A stretch of DNA of 64,000 nucleotides, from assembly GCF_900109205.1 (NCBI RefSeq), contig NZ_FNZB01000002.1:372001-436000 (forward strand), in the 5' to 3' direction. The stretch is from Sphingomonas sp. OV641 (lineage in GTDB: Bacteria; Pseudomonadota; Alphaproteobacteria; Sphingomonadales; Sphingomonadaceae). Of this stretch, positions 47,736-56,971 are shown one piece after another (within the stretch, counting starts at the first letter, position 1; each line of letters opens with the position of its first letter). The notes beneath the pieces are model-generated. The model was not told the DNA's origin. It did not search any database and saw only the letters and a list, made by a program, of their open reading frames with translations. Both the position numbers and the translations under genes were made by a program.

Positions 47736-48391
47736 GCGCGGGCTCCGAACAGCGCTGAGCCGATGCGCACATGCGTGGCGCCGATCATCACCGCGGTCTC
47801 GAAATCGTCCGACATGCCCATGCTGAGCCCGCCGATGCCTTCGTCACGCGCGAGCTTCGCCAGTAGCGCGAAATAGGGCGCGGCCTCCACCTCCGCAGGC
47901 GGCAGGCACATCAGCCCCGCCACCGGCAGGTCGGCACTGCGCGCTTCCGCCAAGAGCGCGGGCAGGTCAGCGATCGCGCAGCCGCCCTTCTGCGCTTCCT
48001 CACCAATGTTCACCTGGATGAAGCAGGCGGGGCGACGATCTTGCGCGTCCATCGCCTTGGCCAGCGCGGTGATGAGCGAGGACCGGTCCACCGCGTGGAT
48101 GGCATCGGCCATCGCGACCGCATCGCTCGCCTTGTTGGATTGCAGCTGACCGATCAGGTGCAGCCGCGCGTCCGGATATTTCTCACGCAGGGCAGGCCAT
48201 TTGGCCTCCGCCTCCTGCACGCGGTTCTCCCCGAAGTCGCGGTGGCCGGCGGCGAGCAGGGGCTCGATCGCATCGGCAGGGTGCGTCTTCGATACGGCGA
48301 TCAGGGTAATGGCGGCAGCATCGCGCCGCGCCAGCTTGGCGGCATGGGCGATGCGCCCGCGGATGGCATCAAGGCGGTCGTCGGCTTGCAT
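47732..48391 (-). CDS. yggS: YggS family pyridoxal phosphate homeostasis protein
   Basis: A protein of 219 residues, a single-domain alanine-racemase fold. The PLP Lys is in TLIAVSKTHPAD, followed by DFGENRVQEAEAKW and LHLIGQLQSNKA, and the C-terminal phosphate loop is LSMGMSDDFETAV and VRIGSALFG. It buffers cellular PLP. The ATG at 48391 is 22 bases from the divergent start of the ThiE-like gene. Confidence 0.93.
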   Translation of the reverse strand: MQADDRLDAIRGRIAHAAKLARRDAAAITLIAVSKTHPADAIEPLLAAGHRDFGENRVQEAEAKWPALREKYPDARLHLIGQLQSNKASDAVAMADAIHAVDRSSLITALAKAMDAQDRRPACFIQVNIGEEAQKGGCAIADLPALLAEARSADLPVAGLMCLPPAEVEAAPYFALLAKLARDEGIGGLSMGMSDDFETAVMIGATHVRIGSALFGARA

Positions 48392-48413
48392 CGGCGGGGC
48401 TATACGGGTGGCG

Positions 48414-48941
48414 ATGCCGCGCCGCCACCCTGTCCCGACGCTATGGTTGATGACGGACGAGCGCATGGGGGATGATCTGTGGCGCGCGGTGCGCCGATTG
48501 CCGCGGGGTGGAGGAATCGTCTTCCGGCATCACGCGACAGCGCTTCCCGAGCGCCGGCGGTTGTTCGCCCGATTGCTGCGCTTGGCGCGTTCGCGCGGGC
48601 TGATCCTGATCCGCGCGGGCGATGTACCGCTGGCGGGGGAAATGGGCGTCCATCGCGCGCCCGGACCGGGAATGACGACCTGGCCGGTGCATGACGTGCG
48701 CGAGGCCCGGCGCGCCCGGCAGGCGAGGGCAAGCACGGCATTCATCTCGCCCGTCTTCGCGACGCGATCACACCCCGGTGCCGACAGCCTGGGGCGACGC
48801 CGAGCAAGGCGGCTGGCGCTGATGCTGCCGATGACGCGAATCGCGCTAGGCGGCATGGACGCGCGACGATTTCGGACAATGCCGGGCTTTGACGGCTGGG
48901 CAGCCATCGATGCGTGGCTTCCACCGAACAGCCGCGCGTGA
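48414..48941 (+). CDS. short thiamine phosphate synthase-like (ThiE/TenI) protein
   Basis: A protein of 175 residues. LWLMTDERMGDDLWRAVRRL matches the start of ThiE/TenI proteins, and FISPVFATRSHPGADSLGRR and RIALGGMDARRF correspond to phosphate-binding loops. It is shorter than usual ThiE (about 210) and I do not see the full diphosphate-binding set, so it may be TenI-like or regulatory. The start overlaps no gene; GGGTGG lies just upstream. Confidence 0.7.
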   Translation: MPRRHPVPTLWLMTDERMGDDLWRAVRRLPRGGGIVFRHHATALPERRRLFARLLRLARSRGLILIRAGDVPLAGEMGVHRAPGPGMTTWPVHDVREARRARQARASTAFISPVFATRSHPGADSLGRRRARRLALMLPMTRIALGGMDARRFRTMPGFDGWAAIDAWLPPNSRA

Positions 48942-48996
48942 TGGGATCAGGAGATCAGCTCTGCGGCGCATATGATAGCGCACCGCAAAGCGCCGC

Positions 48997-49698
48997 TTAG
49001 AAGCGGAACGCCGTTCCTACGTACACCGCCTGGCTGTCACGGCGATCGTCGCTGAAGCGCGCGAGGCGTTCACGTTCGGACTTGTAGCGCATGCCCGCGG
49101 TCAGATCGATGTTCCGGGTGAGCGAGTAGGAACCGCCCACGTCCAGCGAATAGCTGGGCCCATCCTCCACCAGCTTGGGCGCACCGGGAAGTGCGCGATC
49201 GGCCCCGGCCTGAACCCGACCGGTGAAGCGCGGCAGAGAGTAGCTGACCGCGACATCGGCAGCCTCACGCCCGCCGGGCTGACCGGCCAGGTCGATCTTC
49301 GCCACGTCGCCGGTTACTGCGAAGCGCTTCCACCCGACCGAAACGCCCAGATTGTAGGCGACCGGCACCAGGCCGACCGTCGGCGCAACGGCGGCGGCGC
49401 GGCCGGCATCGGCGATCTGGCTGGAGCGGGCACGAACGGCGACCGTTACCGGCCGGTTGCCCTGGCGATTCTCCGAAGGCGTGAAGCGGAACTCGCTTGC
49501 GCCGAGCCCGCTGCGGGCGAATGCCGCCGCCAGCCGCGGATCTGCCGCAGCAGGGGTGAATCCGCCCAGCGCCCGCGATGCGACAGGCCGCTTGGTCGCT
49601 ACCCGGTCCGGCTCGGAGGCGCCAATGGCAGGCGCAATGGCAATCGCCGCGGCAATCGCCACGACAGAACCGCCAAAAAGCGCACGTACCGCGTCCAC
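48997..49698 (-). CDS. predicted outer-membrane beta-barrel protein, unknown
   Basis: A protein of 233 residues with an N-terminal hydrophobic signal (VVAIAAAIAIAPAIGA). The second half alternates strands and turns (LGVSVGWKRFAVTGDVAKIDL, YSLDVGGSYSLTRNIDLTAG) and ends in Phe (AVYVGTAFRF), the usual last residue of an outer-membrane barrel. I recognise no named family. The GTG start is supported by GGAGGG. It is divergent from the DUF3576 gene. Confidence 0.7.
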   Translation of the reverse strand: MDAVRALFGGSVVAIAAAIAIAPAIGASEPDRVATKRPVASRALGGFTPAAADPRLAAAFARSGLGASEFRFTPSENRQGNRPVTVAVRARSSQIADAGRAAAVAPTVGLVPVAYNLGVSVGWKRFAVTGDVAKIDLAGQPGGREAADVAVSYSLPRFTGRVQAGADRALPGAPKLVEDGPSYSLDVGGSYSLTRNIDLTAGMRYKSERERLARFSDDRRDSQAVYVGTAFRF

Positions 49699-49920
49699 AG
49701 AATCCCTCCGACCCTTGGAAACGCACCTAGCACGATTCGTTCGCGCCTCGCCACGTGCATGTGTTGCTTTTGGCGGAGGTGTTGCATGCTTTCCACAATA
49801 GCGAAGCCGCTAACCATGTTCGCGGTTCCACTGGACCGGCGGCAGCAGCCCTCCACCGCGAACTTGCGAGCATAGGCCATGCTCTATAGAGGTCAGGACC
49901 ACGATTTTTCCATCAGGACG

Positions 49921-50364
49921 ATGCCGATGTTCCGCCCGTTGCGTTCCGCGCTGGTCGTTAGCGCTGCCCTTGCCGTTGCTGCCTGTGGTGGTGGCCAGAA
50001 GCGGCCGGAGGCGGATCTCGCCGCCAGCCGTATCACCACCATCGGGGTGAACAGCTATCTGTGGCGTGCCTCGCTTGACACGCTCAGCTTCATGCCGCTG
50101 CTACAGACCGATTCCAACGGCGGCGTCATCGTCACCGACTGGTATGTGAACCCGCAGACGCCGACCGAGCGGATGAAGGTGACCGTTACGATCCTCGATC
50201 AGGATCTGCGCGCCGACGCCGTGCGCGTCGCTGCGCTGCGTGAGGTGAACCAGGCTGGCCAGTGGGTGAGCGCGCCGGTCGCTGCCGCCACGACGCAGAA
50301 GATGGAAGACATCATCCTGACCCGCGCGCGCGATCTGCGCCGCGCGTCGTCGGCTTCCAACTGA
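49921..50364 (+). CDS. DUF3576 family lipoprotein
   Basis: A protein of 147 residues with a lipobox (LAVAAC) and a mature part containing [23 protein letters not shown] and [19 protein letters not shown], the DUF3576 core. It is probably anchored in the outer membrane and has no known function. It lies 8 bases before leuS and likely shares its transcript, an arrangement seen in other alphaproteobacteria. Confidence 0.88.
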   Translation: MPMFRPLRSALVVSAALAVAACGGGQKRPEADLAASRITTIGVNSYLWRASLDTLSFMPLLQTDSNGGVIVTDWYVNPQTPTERMKVTVTILDQDLRADAVRVAALREVNQAGQWVSAPVAAATTQKMEDIILTRARDLRRASSASN

Positions 50365-50372
50365 GCCCAGGC

Positions 50373-52895
50373 ATGAGCCCCAGCAACGGCCAACGTTTCA
50401 ACGCGCTCGCCGCCGATGCCCGCTGGCAGCGGGTATGGGACGAGCGCGCCACCTTCGCCGCGGACGACCATTCGCCCAAGCCCAAGAGCTACGTGCTCGA
50501 GATGTTCCCCTATCCCTCGGGGCGCATCCACATGGGGCATGTGCGCAATTACACCATGGGCGACGTGCTGGCGCGCTTCCGCCGGATGAATGGCATGGAA
50601 GTGCTCCACCCAATGGGGTGGGACGCGTTCGGCATGCCGGCCGAGAATGCCGCGATGGAGAAGGGCGTCCACCCCGGCGGCTGGACGCGCGACAATATCG
50701 CCACGATGAAGGCGCAGCTGAAGCGGCTGGGCTTCGCGCTGGACTGGACGCGCGAATTCGCGACCTGCGATCCCGAATATTACGGGCATGAGCAGGCGCT
50801 GTTCCTGAAATTCTACGAGGCGGGGCTCGTCTATCGCCGCGAAAGCGCGGTGAACTGGGATCCGGTCGACATGACCGTGCTCGCCAATGAGCAGGTGATC
50901 GACGGGCGTGGCTGGCGTTCGGGCGCTTTGGTCGAGAAGCGCAAGCTGAACCAGTGGTTCCTGAAGATCACCGCCTTCGCCGACGACCTGCTGTCGGGGC
51001 TGGGCGAGTTGAAGAACTGGCCGGACAAGGTCCGCCTGATGCAGGAAAACTGGATCGGGAAGAGCCAGGGGCTGACCTTCCGTTTCGCGCTTGGCGATGC
51101 GGCCGGCACGAACGAGGGCGTGGTTGAGGTCTATACCACCCGCCCCGACACGATCTTCGGCGCGAGCTTCGTCGCGGTGGCGGCGGATCATCCGCTGGCG
51201 CAGCGCGTGGCGGCTGACGATCCCGCGGCGCAGGCGTTCATCGAGGAATGCCGTCGCGGCGGCACGACTGCGGCCGAGCTGGAGACGCAGGAGAAGCAGG
51301 GGTTCGACACCGGGCTAAAGGCCACGCATCCGTTCGATCCGTCGCTTCAGCTGCCGGTCTACATCGCGAACTTCGTGCTGATGGATTATGGCGTCGGCGC
51401 GGTGTTCGGCGTGCCGGCGCATGACCAGCGCGATTTCGAATTCGCTACGAAATACGCACTGCCGATCCGCCGCGTCGTCTCCGACGGGCCGAAGGATGCG
51501 CCCGAGTTCGCCGAGGGCGAGGCCTATACCGGGCCGGGCACGCTGGTGAATTCGCACTTCCTCGACGGGATGGACGTGGAGGACGCCAAGCGCGAGGTGA
51601 TCCTGCGCGCCGAGGCAGGCGGCTGGGGTGAGGGCACCACGGTGTTCCGCCTGCGCGACTGGGGCGTCAGCCGCCAGCGTTACTGGGGCACGCCGATCCC
51701 GATCATCCATTGCGACGCCTGTGGCGCGGTGCCGGTGCCGGGCGACCAGCTGCCGGTGAAACTGCCCGAGGACGTGAGCTTTGCGACGCCGGGCAACCCG
51801 CTCGATCGCCACCCCACGTGGAAGCACGTCGATTGCCCGTCCTGCGGCAAGCCAGCGGTGCGCGAGACCGACACGCTCGATACGTTTGCGGATTCGTCCT
51901 GGTATTTCATCCGCTTCGCCAGCCAGCCGAGCGACAAGCCGTTCGATCGTGCGGTGGCCGAGCAATGGCTGCCGGTGAATCAATATATCGGCGGGGTGGA
52001 GCATGCGATCCTCCACCTGCTCTACGCGCGTTTCTGGACGCGCGCGCTGAAGGCGGTGGACCTCATCGATGTCGCGGAGCCGTTTGCCGGCCTGTTCACG
52101 CAGGGCATGGTGACGCACGAGACGTACAAATCGTCTGACGGTCGCTGGCTCTCGCCGGGCGAGATCGAGGATGGCGTCGAGACGGCAACCGGCCAGCCAG
52201 TGACGGTCGGCCGCATCGAGAAGATGTCCAAGTCGAAGAAGAACACGATCGATCCCGAACCGATCGTGGATCAATATGGCGCGGATGCGGTGCGCTGGTT
52301 CATGCTCTCCGACTCGCCGCCCGAGCGCGACCTGGAGTGGAGCGAGAACGGTATCGAGGGCGCGTGGCGCTTCGTGCAGCGGCTGTGGCGGCTGATCGGC
52401 GACGATAGGACTGGTGAGGGCGAGGACATTGCTCTGCGCAAGGTGGCGCATCGCACCGTCAAGGGCGTCGCCGAGGCGATCGAGGGGCTGCAGTTCAACA
52501 AGGCCGTGGCGCTGATCTACACGCTCGCCAACGCGATCGAGAAGGCGCAGCCGTCCGCGGATCGCACGGCGGCGCTCGGTACGTTGCTGCGGCTCGTCGC
52601 GCCGATGGTGCCGCATCTCGCCGAGGAAGCCTGGGCGGCGCAGGGGCATGAGGGGCTGGTCGCGGACGCCGATTGGCCCGTCGTGGACCCCGCGATGCTG
52701 GTGGACGACGAAGTCACCGTCGCCGTGCAGGTCAATGGCAAGCTGCGCGACACGCTGGTGATGCCAAAGGGCGTCGCGCGCGAAGTCGCCGAAGCGCAGG
52801 CGCTGGCCTTGGACAAGGTGATCCGCGTGCTGGAGGGCAAGGCCCCCAAGAAGGTGATCGTGGTGCCTGATCGACTGGTGAACATCGTCGCATGA
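50373..52895 (+). CDS. leuS: leucyl-tRNA synthetase
   Basis: A protein of 840 residues. The class I HIGH motif is [15 protein letters not shown] and KMSKS is [12 protein letters not shown]. The editing (CP1) domain lies between, with [11 protein letters not shown], and a zinc-type Cys pair is in CDACG and CPSCG. The ATG at 50373 begins [20 protein letters not shown]. The stop overlaps lptE by four bases. Confidence 0.97.
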   Translation: MSPSNGQRFNALAADARWQRVWDERATFAADDHSPKPKSYVLEMFPYPSGRIHMGHVRNYTMGDVLARFRRMNGMEVLHPMGWDAFGMPAENAAMEKGVHPGGWTRDNIATMKAQLKRLGFALDWTREFATCDPEYYGHEQALFLKFYEAGLVYRRESAVNWDPVDMTVLANEQVIDGRGWRSGALVEKRKLNQWFLKITAFADDLLSGLGELKNWPDKVRLMQENWIGKSQGLTFRFALGDAAGTNEGVVEVYTTRPDTIFGASFVAVAADHPLAQRVAADDPAAQAFIEECRRGGTTAAELETQEKQGFDTGLKATHPFDPSLQLPVYIANFVLMDYGVGAVFGVPAHDQRDFEFATKYALPIRRVVSDGPKDAPEFAEGEAYTGPGTLVNSHFLDGMDVEDAKREVILRAEAGGWGEGTTVFRLRDWGVSRQRYWGTPIPIIHCDACGAVPVPGDQLPVKLPEDVSFATPGNPLDRHPTWKHVDCPSCGKPAVRETDTLDTFADSSWYFIRFASQPSDKPFDRAVAEQWLPVNQYIGGVEHAILHLLYARFWTRALKAVDLIDVAEPFAGLFTQGMVTHETYKSSDGRWLSPGEIEDGVETATGQPVTVGRIEKMSKSKKNTIDPEPIVDQYGADAVRWFMLSDSPPERDLEWSENGIEGAWRFVQRLWRLIGDDRTGEGEDIALRKVAHRTVKGVAEAIEGLQFNKAVALIYTLANAIEKAQPSADRTAALGTLLRLVAPMVPHLAEEAWAAQGHEGLVADADWPVVDPAMLVDDEVTVAVQVNGKLRDTLVMPKGVAREVAEAQALALDKVIRVLEGKAPKKVIVVPDRLVNIVA

Positions 52896-53404
52896 AGCGG
52901 CGCCTCGCCCTCGCCGCCGGCGCCGCCGCCCTGTTGACGCTGGGCGGGTGCGGGCTGAAGCCGCTCTATTCGGGTGGCGGCTCTGGCGCCGTCGCCAGCG
53001 CGCTTGGCCAGGTCGAGGTGGCGCCGATCGAGGGCAAGGCGGGGTGGCTGGTCACCAATGCGCTTCGCGATCGCCTGGGCGCCGTTCCGGCGGGCCAGAC
53101 AGCGCGCTACCGGCTGGAGATCAAGCTGGATGACGAGATCACCGGCCTCGCCATCCGGCGCGATGATTCGGTGGCGCGCGAGCGGCGGACGTTGCGGGCG
53201 CGCTATCAACTGGTCGAGCTGGATCGGAACGGTGTGGTGCTGGACGCGACGGCAGGGTCCGATGCGGGAATCGACGTGGTCGGGTCCGATTACGCCACAA
53301 TCGCGGCCGAAAGCACCGCGCTGGAGCGGCTCTCAGAGCGCGTCGCAGACCAGATCCTGATGCGCCTCGCGGTTTATCTGGGGCGTACGCCCACCGCCCC
53401 ATGA
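52892..53404 (+). CDS. lptE: LPS-assembly lipoprotein LptE
   Basis: A protein of 170 residues. The lipobox LTLGGC is followed by [10 protein letters not shown], the standard alphaproteobacterial LptE opening. The domain ends [15 protein letters not shown]. LptE plugs the LptD barrel that inserts lipopolysaccharide into the outer leaflet. It overlaps leuS and holA by four bases each. Sphingomonas is known for glycosphingolipids in place of LPS, so the cargo is an open question. Confidence 0.88.
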   Translation: MKRRLALAAGAAALLTLGGCGLKPLYSGGGSGAVASALGQVEVAPIEGKAGWLVTNALRDRLGAVPAGQTARYRLEIKLDDEITGLAIRRDDSVARERRTLRARYQLVELDRNGVVLDATAGSDAGIDVVGSDYATIAAESTALERLSERVADQILMRLAVYLGRTPTAP

Positions 53405-54417
53405 AGGCGACGGAAGCCCGCCTGAAGGCGGCGCTGGACCGGCCGCCTGCCGATATCCGGCTATACCTGCTGTTCGGCCCTGACGAAGCCGGTGCCTTGG
53501 CGCTTGCCGATCGTCTGCCTCGTGCGCTCGGCACGGACGCGGAAAGGGTCGATCTGGAAGGCGCTGCCTTGCGCGGGGATCCGGCACGGCTTGCGGATGA
53601 GGCCGCCTCGCTGTCACTGTTCGGGACGTCGCGGCACATCCGGGTCACGGCCGCCGGCGATGAGAGCCTCGCGGCCGTGACTGCGTTGCTCGAAGCGGAT
53701 CAAGCGGGCAATCCGGTGGTGATGATCGCGCCATCGCTGAAGGCGACATCCAAGGTGGCGAAGCTCGCGCTCGACTCTCCGCTCGCGCTGGCGCTTGCCT
53801 GTTATGTCCCCGGCGGTGATCAGCTTGAAGGCATCGCAAACGAAATTGCGCGTGAGAATGGCCTGCGGCTGGGCGCCGGGGTGGCACGGCGCCTCGCGCA
53901 GGCCGGCGGCGGCGATCGCGCGGTGATGACGCGCGAGATCGAGAAGCTGGCCTTGTACCTCGACGCCGCCGTTGATCGTCAGAAGGAATGCGATCTCGAT
54001 GCGCTGGATGCGGTCGGCGCGGATCTGGGCGATGCGGAAACAGGTGACGTGATCAACGCGATCATCGGCGCCGAACCTGCCGTTCTGGGCGAGGCGCTTC
54101 GGCGCTTCGACGAGGCGGGAACCTCGCCGGTGCCCTGGCTGCGCGCGCTCGCTCGGCGGCTGGCAGCGCTCGCTGAGATGAAGGGCGAAGTGGTGAATGG
54201 CGGCGATATCGCCGGCGTCATGAAGCGGCACCGCGTCTTCTTCAAGGAAGAGGCCGCGACATCTGCTGCCCTGCGTCGCTGGTCGCCACAGGCGCTGTCA
54301 CGCGCGCTGGCACTGGTCCGCGCGGCCGAACGCGATGTGATGGCCGGATCAGGGGGCGCAGGCGACGTGCTGGCCGCGCAGGCGATGATGGAGCTCGCCG
54401 TCAAGCTCCGCCGCTGA
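53401..54417 (+). CDS. holA: DNA polymerase III delta subunit
   Basis: A protein of 338 residues of the clamp loader. The N-terminus (IRLYLLFGPDEAGALALADR) is the degenerate P-loop region, and the central part includes REIEKLALYLD. The C-terminal collar domain has VPWLRALARRLAAL and RVFFKEEAATSAALRRWSP. It is the last gene of the DUF3576-leuS-lptE-holA run. Confidence 0.93.
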   Translation: MKATEARLKAALDRPPADIRLYLLFGPDEAGALALADRLPRALGTDAERVDLEGAALRGDPARLADEAASLSLFGTSRHIRVTAAGDESLAAVTALLEADQAGNPVVMIAPSLKATSKVAKLALDSPLALALACYVPGGDQLEGIANEIARENGLRLGAGVARRLAQAGGGDRAVMTREIEKLALYLDAAVDRQKECDLDALDAVGADLGDAETGDVINAIIGAEPAVLGEALRRFDEAGTSPVPWLRALARRLAALAEMKGEVVNGGDIAGVMKRHRVFFKEEAATSAALRRWSPQALSRALALVRAAERDVMAGSGGAGDVLAAQAMMELAVKLRR

Positions 54418-54419
54418 GG

Positions 54420-54450
54420 CGAAGCGCAATCAAGGTTGCGCTTCGGATTT
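54420..54450 (+). terminator. hairpin after holA
   Basis: CGAAGCGCAA pairs perfectly with TTGCGCTTCG across a six-base loop, two bases after the holA stop, followed by a short T run. The remaining 222 bases up to parB show nothing I can name. Confidence 0.5.
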
Positions 54451-54672
54451 CGCCCTCTGGTCAGCCTCTGCATCGTGAAGTGAGATCCTGCTTCGTAACG
54501 CCGGACAGGTTCAGGCAGCGGGGGGCCGCAAATCTCAAGCTGTCCTGTGCGCGGACAATCGCATCTCGCCAAAGGACGGGGCAGGGTTCTGTGAAGGCGT
54601 AAACCATTACCTTCCCCGGCCAACGCTCCTGAAGATCGTCGAGATACGTGGATCAGGCCGCCGGACGTGCGG

Positions 54673-55575
54673 TCAGATCGGCTCACCGCTCAGCCGCTGA
54701 CACAACATGTCGAGCTGATCCAGCGTGCTGTAATCGATCGTCACGGCACCGCCGCCAGCGCCAAAGGTGATCTTCACCCGCAGTCCGAGTAGGTCGCCAA
54801 GCTGGCGCTCCAGCGCGGCCACATCGGCATCGCTCGCGCCCTGACCCACTTGGTCCGGGCGCTGACGGGCCGGCTTTCGCACGGAGCCAGGCTTGGCAGT
54901 CTGGGCGAGCTTCTCGGTCTGGCGAACGGACAGACCCTTGATGACGACCTGCTCCGCCAGCTGTTCTGCGTCAGGCGCGCCGATGATCGCCCGGGCGTGG
55001 CCCATGCTGAGCGAGCCATCCACCACCCGCGCCTGAACCGTCTTGGGCAGGTCGAGCAGCCGAAGCAGGTTCGCGACATGGCTGCGCGACTTGTGAACGG
55101 TCTTGGCCAGTACCTCCTGCGTATGGCCGAACTCATCGACCAGCCGGCTATATGCTTCCGCCTCTTCGATCGCGTTGAGATCCTGCCGCTGGATGTTCTC
55201 GACCAGCGCGATCTGAAGCGTTTCGCTATCAGAATAATCGCGAACGACGACCGGTACTTCGTGCAGCCGGGCGCGCTGTGCCGCGCGCCAACGCCGCTCG
55301 CCGGCGACAATTTGATAATTGTGGCCATGCGGGCGCACGACGATGGGCTGGATGATGCCGCGCTCCGCAATGGAGGCGGCGAGTTCGTTAAGGGCATCCT
55401 CGTCGAAGTGGCGGCGGGGCTGATCCGGATGCGGCGCGATCGCGCTGACCGGGATCAGGCGAACGCCGGCAGGCGGGCTGCCGCTGGTGTCTGCGGGCGA
55501 ATCGTCCCGCGCAATGTCGCCCAGCAGCGCGCCCAATCCCCGGCCAAGGCCGCCGCGGCGCTTCGTATCAGTCAT
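54673..55575 (-). CDS. parB: chromosome partitioning protein ParB
   Basis: A protein of 300 residues. The N-terminal CTP-binding/nuclease-like domain has PHPDQPRRHFDEDALNEL, IVRPHGHNYQIVAGERRW and ALVENIQRQDLNAIEEA. The helix-turn-helix follows (HTQEVLAKTVHKSRSHVANL), then a linker and the C-terminal dimerisation region. ParB loads at parS and spreads, and acts with ParA to move the origin. It overlaps the parA stop by four bases. Confidence 0.97.
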   Translation of the reverse strand: MTDTKRRGGLGRGLGALLGDIARDDSPADTSGSPPAGVRLIPVSAIAPHPDQPRRHFDEDALNELAASIAERGIIQPIVVRPHGHNYQIVAGERRWRAAQRARLHEVPVVVRDYSDSETLQIALVENIQRQDLNAIEEAEAYSRLVDEFGHTQEVLAKTVHKSRSHVANLLRLLDLPKTVQARVVDGSLSMGHARAIIGAPDAEQLAEQVVIKGLSVRQTEKLAQTAKPGSVRKPARQRPDQVGQGASDADVAALERQLGDLLGLRVKITFGAGGGAVTIDYSTLDQLDMLCQRLSGEPI

Positions 55576-56354
55576 GCTGCAACCTCTTCGGTGTGGGGCA
55601 GGCGCGCGATCAGCTCCCGCGCGAGCGCTATATAGGCCTGCGATCCGCTGCAGCGGTGGTCGTAGATCAGTGCGGGCAAGCCATGGCTTGGCGCCTCCGA
55701 CAGGCGCACATTGCGCGGGATCACGGTGTCGAACACCACCTTGCCAAGCACGGCGCGGACATCCGCCGACACCTGTTCCGTTAGTCGGTTCCGGCGATCG
55801 TACATGGTCAGCGCGACGCCGATGATAGACAGCGACGGGTTGAACCGCGCGCGGATGCGCTCAACAGTGGTGAGCAGCTGGCTTAGCCCCTCCAGTGCGA
55901 AAAACTCGCACTGGAGGGGCACGAACAGCGAATCTGCGGCCACCATCGCATTGATGGTGAGCAGCCCAAGCGACGGAGGGCAGTCGATCAGGGCAATGTC
56001 CCAGCGAGGGGAGGCGGCATCAAGCGCACGGTGCAGCCGATGCGTGCGGTGCTCAAGCTCGACCAGCTCGATCTCGGCGCCGGAAAGGTCGACCGTCGCG
56101 GGCAGCACGTCGAGGCGCGGCACGCCGGTTCGCACGGCCGCCTCATCGACGGAGGCCTGGTCCACCAGTACGTTATAGCTGGAGGCCTGCCGCTGGGCCT
56201 GCGTAATGCCGAGACCCGTAGAGGCATTGCCTTGCGGATCAAGGTCGATCAGCAGGACGCGCTTGCCGGTGGCTGCAAGCGCTGTCGCAAGATTGATCGC
56301 CGACGTGGTCTTGCCCACGCCGCCCTTCTGATTGGCAACTGCAATTCGGATCAT
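55572..56354 (-). CDS. parA: chromosome partitioning ATPase ParA
   Basis: A protein of 260 residues. The deviant Walker A is NQKGGVGKTTSAINLATALA, Walker A' is LLIDLDPQGNASTGLG and Walker B is ALIDCPPSLGLLT. No N-terminal DNA-binding extension is present, as expected for chromosomal ParA. It overlaps rsmG upstream and parB downstream by four bases each. Confidence 0.97.
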   Translation of the reverse strand: MIRIAVANQKGGVGKTTSAINLATALAATGKRVLLIDLDPQGNASTGLGITQAQRQASSYNVLVDQASVDEAAVRTGVPRLDVLPATVDLSGAEIELVELEHRTHRLHRALDAASPRWDIALIDCPPSLGLLTINAMVAADSLFVPLQCEFFALEGLSQLLTTVERIRARFNPSLSIIGVALTMYDRRNRLTEQVSADVRAVLGKVVFDTVIPRNVRLSEAPSHGLPALIYDHRCSGSQAYIALARELIARLPHTEEVAA

Positions 56355-56971
56355 CGGCGCTGCCTCACATGACGGGCGCTGACGATGCCGGCTTCGGGGC
56401 TGGTGATGCTTTGTTCCACGTGGAACAATCCCTCAAAGCGGCGGCGCGCCTCGTTCACTTCTGTCGTGGCCGATTGTCCCTTCGGGAGCAAGTAAAGCGT
56501 GTCCATGGATGCGATATGCGCGGTCGATTGCAACAATTCCGATAATGACGCGACCGCGCGCGCCGAAATCACCGCGGCTGAGAGCGCCACAACCCGCTCT
56601 ACCTTCGCCTGGTACACCGTGACACGGTTCGACAAACCTTCGTCTGCCAAGGTGGACGCCAGGAACTCCGCGCGCATCCGCCGCGGCTCGATAAGGCCAA
56701 CCGGCCGATCAGTGGCGAGGGCGATGATCATGCCGGGGAAGCCGGCACCCGTCCCAACATCGGCCCACAGGCCGGGCTGATCACCAGCCAACGGGAGGAG
56801 CTGCGCGGAATCGAGAACGTGTCGTTCCCAGATGGCAGCCAGCGTTGGCTTGGCGACCAGATTCTGCCGCTCACTTTCCTCAGTCACCCGCGCAACGAAA
56901 CGCGCGAGCCGGTCCATATACGCTGTGCCGACGATCGCCTCCACGGCGGCTCGTGCATCGTCCTCGCTCAT
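56351..56971 (-). CDS. rsmG: 16S rRNA (guanine-N7)-methyltransferase RsmG
   Basis: A protein of 206 residues (GidB) that methylates G527 of 16S rRNA. The SAM-binding loop is [17 protein letters not shown], followed by [12 protein letters not shown] and [14 protein letters not shown] parS site is embedded in the codons for FHVEQ near the C-terminus. The ATG at 56971 overlaps the mnmG stop by four bases. Confidence 0.95.
   Translation of the reverse strand: MSEDDARAAVEAIVGTAYMDRLARFVARVTEESERQNLVAKPTLAAIWERHVLDSAQLLPLAGDQPGLWADVGTGAGFPGMIIALATDRPVGLIEPRRMRAEFLASTLADEGLSNRVTVYQAKVERVVALSAAVISARAVASLSELLQSTAHIASMDTLYLLPKGQSATTEVNEARRRFEGLFHVEQSITSPEAGIVSARHVRQRR
56411..56428. other. parS: parS centromere site inside rsmG
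   Basis: TTGTTCCACGTGGAACAA is a perfect 18-base palindrome whose 16-base core matches the bacterial parS consensus TGTTNCACGTGNAACA. It lies in the rsmG coding frame, 54 bases upstream of the parA start on the transcribed strand. ParB from the same operon is the expected ligand. Confidence 0.92.

Noticed and set aside
54418..54672. Small RNA gene (for example SRP RNA) between holA and parB
   Set aside because: The GGTCAGG/GGAAGCAGCC-type SRP loop is absent, and no tRNA or other known fold is apparent; only a hairpin near holA is supported.
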